The notes under the pieces were generated by a model. That model had not been told where the DNA came from and ran no database searches. It worked only from the letters and a program-made list of their open reading frames with translations. The position numbers were made by a program, and so were the translations under genes. From Cryobacterium melibiosiphilum (GTDB lineage: Bacteria > Actinomycetota > Actinomycetes > Actinomycetales > Microbacteriaceae), in assembly GCF_003602235.1 (NCBI RefSeq), contig NZ_QZVS01000060.1, forward strand, positions 1-43,025: DNA of 43,025 nt, read 5' to 3'. How positions within the stretch are numbered: position 1 is the first letter of the stretch; every line of letters starts with the position of its first letter. Shown in pieces: positions 41,620 through 43,025 of the stretch.

Positions 41620-42602
41620 CGGTGGATGCTCGGGACCAGGTCGAGTTCACCCCGGCGGCGCTCGACCGGGATGGCCGGTTTTATGTGGCCGGACATCGAG
41701 GACTCGTAGGGTCGGCGATCTGGAGACGACTTCAGGGCGAGGGGTTTACGGATCTGGTGGGGCGGACATCCGCTGAATTGGATCTGAAAGATCGCGACGC
41801 GGTGTTCGCGTTCTTCGGCTCGGTTCGGCCGCGGTATGTGGTGTTGGCTGCGGCGAAGGTCGGCGGGATTTTGGCCAACAACACCTACCCGGTCGATTTT
41901 CTGAGCGACAATCTGCGTATCCAGGTGAACGTGCTCGACGCTGCGCTGAAGTACGGGGTTGAGCGTCTGCTGTTTCTGGGGTCGTCGTGCATCTACCCGC
42001 GGCTGGCTGATCAGCCGATCCGGGAGGATTCGCTGCTGACCGGGCATCTGGAGCCGACGAATGATGCCTACGCGATCGCGAAGATCGCGGGGATTCTGCA
42101 GATCCAGGCGGTGCGGCGGCAGTACGGGCTGCCGTGGATCTCGGCGATGCCGACCAACCTGTACGGTCCCGGGGATAATTTCTCGCCGACCGGGTCGCAT
42201 GTGCTGCCCGCGCTGATTCGCCGGTATGACGAGGCGGCGCGGTCGGGGGCGGCATCGGTCACGAACTGGGGGACCGGAACGCCTCGGCGCGAGTTCTTGC
42301 ACGTGGACGATATGGCGGATGCCTGCCTGCACCTCATGGAACACTATGACGGGCCGGAGCAGGTGAACGTGGGCACCGGCACGGATGTGACGATTCGGCA
42401 GATCGCGGAGTCGATCGCCCGGGTGGTCGGCTTCAGCGGTGTGACGGAGTGGGACACGTCGAAGCCCGACGGCACCCCGCAAAAGCTGCTCGACGTGTCG
42501 AAGCTGGCCGAGGCCGGGTGGACGGCTCAGATCGGGCTCGACGAGGGACTGGCCTCCACGGTCGACTGGTACCGAGCCCACGCCGACTCCCTCCGCGAGT
42601 AG
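41616..42602 (+). CDS. fcl: GDP-L-fucose synthase, second copy
   Basis: The 328-residue protein is colinear with the fcl at 5017-6003, with most differences in the first 20 residues and scattered conservative changes. All motifs are kept: [31 protein letters not shown] and [16 protein letters not shown]. The GTG start overlaps the gmd stop as GTGA, just as in copy 1. It is intact, so it could work with the Gmd of copy 1. Coupling to the upstream gene means its translation may fall because of the amber codon there. Confidence 0.95.
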   Translation: MTVDARDQVEFTPAALDRDGRFYVAGHRGLVGSAIWRRLQGEGFTDLVGRTSAELDLKDRDAVFAFFGSVRPRYVVLAAAKVGGILANNTYPVDFLSDNLRIQVNVLDAALKYGVERLLFLGSSCIYPRLADQPIREDSLLTGHLEPTNDAYAIAKIAGILQIQAVRRQYGLPWISAMPTNLYGPGDNFSPTGSHVLPALIRRYDEAARSGAASVTNWGTGTPRREFLHVDDMADACLHLMEHYDGPEQVNVGTGTDVTIRQIAESIARVVGFSGVTEWDTSKPDGTPQKLLDVSKLAEAGWTAQIGLDEGLASTVDWYRAHADSLRE

Positions 42603-42611
42603 CGCCAATCT

Positions 42612-42780
42612 CGCTGGTTGAGCCTGCGCGCAAAGCGCGCTGGTCAAAACCTCGCAGGCCGACCCTCAAGGTCGGCGCACCCGGTCTCGAGACGCCGGCG
42701 AAAGGCGTGCCGGCTCCTCGACCAGCGGGGGGTTAGCTTCCGCTGGTTGAGCCGGGAGCTTGCGACCGGTCGAAACCCCT
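42612..42780 (+). repeat. Dispersed repeat copy after the second fcl
   Basis: The segment contains CGCTGGTTGAGCC, the GCGCGCAAAGCGCGC hairpin, GGTCTCGAGACGCCGGCG, GGCTCCTCGACCAGCGG and a closing CCGGTCGAAACCCC. These are the same modules as at 39673-39925 in another arrangement. Confidence 0.7.
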
Positions 42781-43025
42781 CGAGCCGATCCTCGGACTGA
42801 GGAACGCTACCCGCGGCATTTCGAGATCCCTCAGGTACAAGCCTGCCTCGGGGCTGGACGCTAACGCACCCAACCCCTTGCCACGGATTCCGCTGCCGCG
42901 CTTGAACCCCCATGGCATTCCCCGCCCTAAGCCTCGATCCACCGGTCGAGTTGAGGTTGTAGCGGCGCGTTAAACCGAGAATGCCACTCGGATCAGGAAA
43001 AATAGAACTTACTTAGGGTTCATTT
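42781..43025. other. Window end without a gene
   Basis: No coding frame is convincing. The last 40 bases are AT-rich (GGAAAAATAGAACTT and following), which suggests the promoter region of a gene beyond the window. Confidence 0.35.

Overview
This window is high-GC actinobacterial DNA, most likely from a Microbacteriaceae-type genome. I infer this from the GC-rich codon use, the many ATGA/GTGA start-stop overlaps, an apparent leaderless promoter, a CUT1 sugar importer with no ATPase gene, and dispersed repeats built on a 'cgctggttgagcc ... ggtcgaaacc' theme. No rRNA, tRNA, CRISPR array or intact transposase gene was seen.

Region 1 (1-6.5 kb) is a surface-polysaccharide locus. A glycosyltransferase and a WcaF-like acetyltransferase on the minus strand diverge from a WcaI-like glycosyltransferase coupled to gmd and fcl (GDP-mannose to GDP-L-fucose). 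The three transferase genes look less GC-rich than gmd-fcl, which suggests acquisition. Degenerate arrays of 22-bp repeats lie at both ends of the locus in inverted orientation.

Region 2 (6.5-15.6 kb) is accessory. It holds a 770-residue protein with 48-residue beta-helix-like repeats and C-terminal membrane segments, a CGTGT/CGTGC pentamer tract, a broken membrane-protein ORF, a 1,496-residue secreted and probably wall-anchored protein joining a phosphodiester-glycosidase domain to a metallophosphoesterase, and a small zinc-ribbon protein.

Region 3 (15.8-22.8 kb) is one minus-strand operon: tctC-tctB-tctA-kdgK-iclR-eda-aldo/keto reductase-UPF0303. It couples a tripartite tricarboxylate-type importer to 2-keto-3-deoxygluconate (KDG) catabolism. 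Its promoter overlaps two matched inverted repeats 20 bp apart.

Region 4 (23-36.3 kb) is a catabolic neighbourhood that I cannot assign to a known pathway. A HisD-like dehydrogenase, two double SnoaL/NTF2-like proteins, a nitrilase-family hydrolase and a CynX-like MFS transporter are divergent from a CUT1 sugar ABC importer, a LacI regulator and a GH13 alpha-glucosidase. A convergent LysR gene follows. Several palindromes sit at the promoters.

Region 5 (36.4-40.3 kb) is a biuret/allophanate cassette (biuH-atzF) whose GntR regulator and upstream transporter have been destroyed by one deletion. Two 76-bp palindromic elements flank the cassette as direct repeats.

Region 6 (40.6-42.6 kb) is a second gmd-fcl pair, very similar to the first, in which gmd carries an in-frame amber codon at Trp163. 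The window ends in dispersed repeats and an AT-rich stretch.
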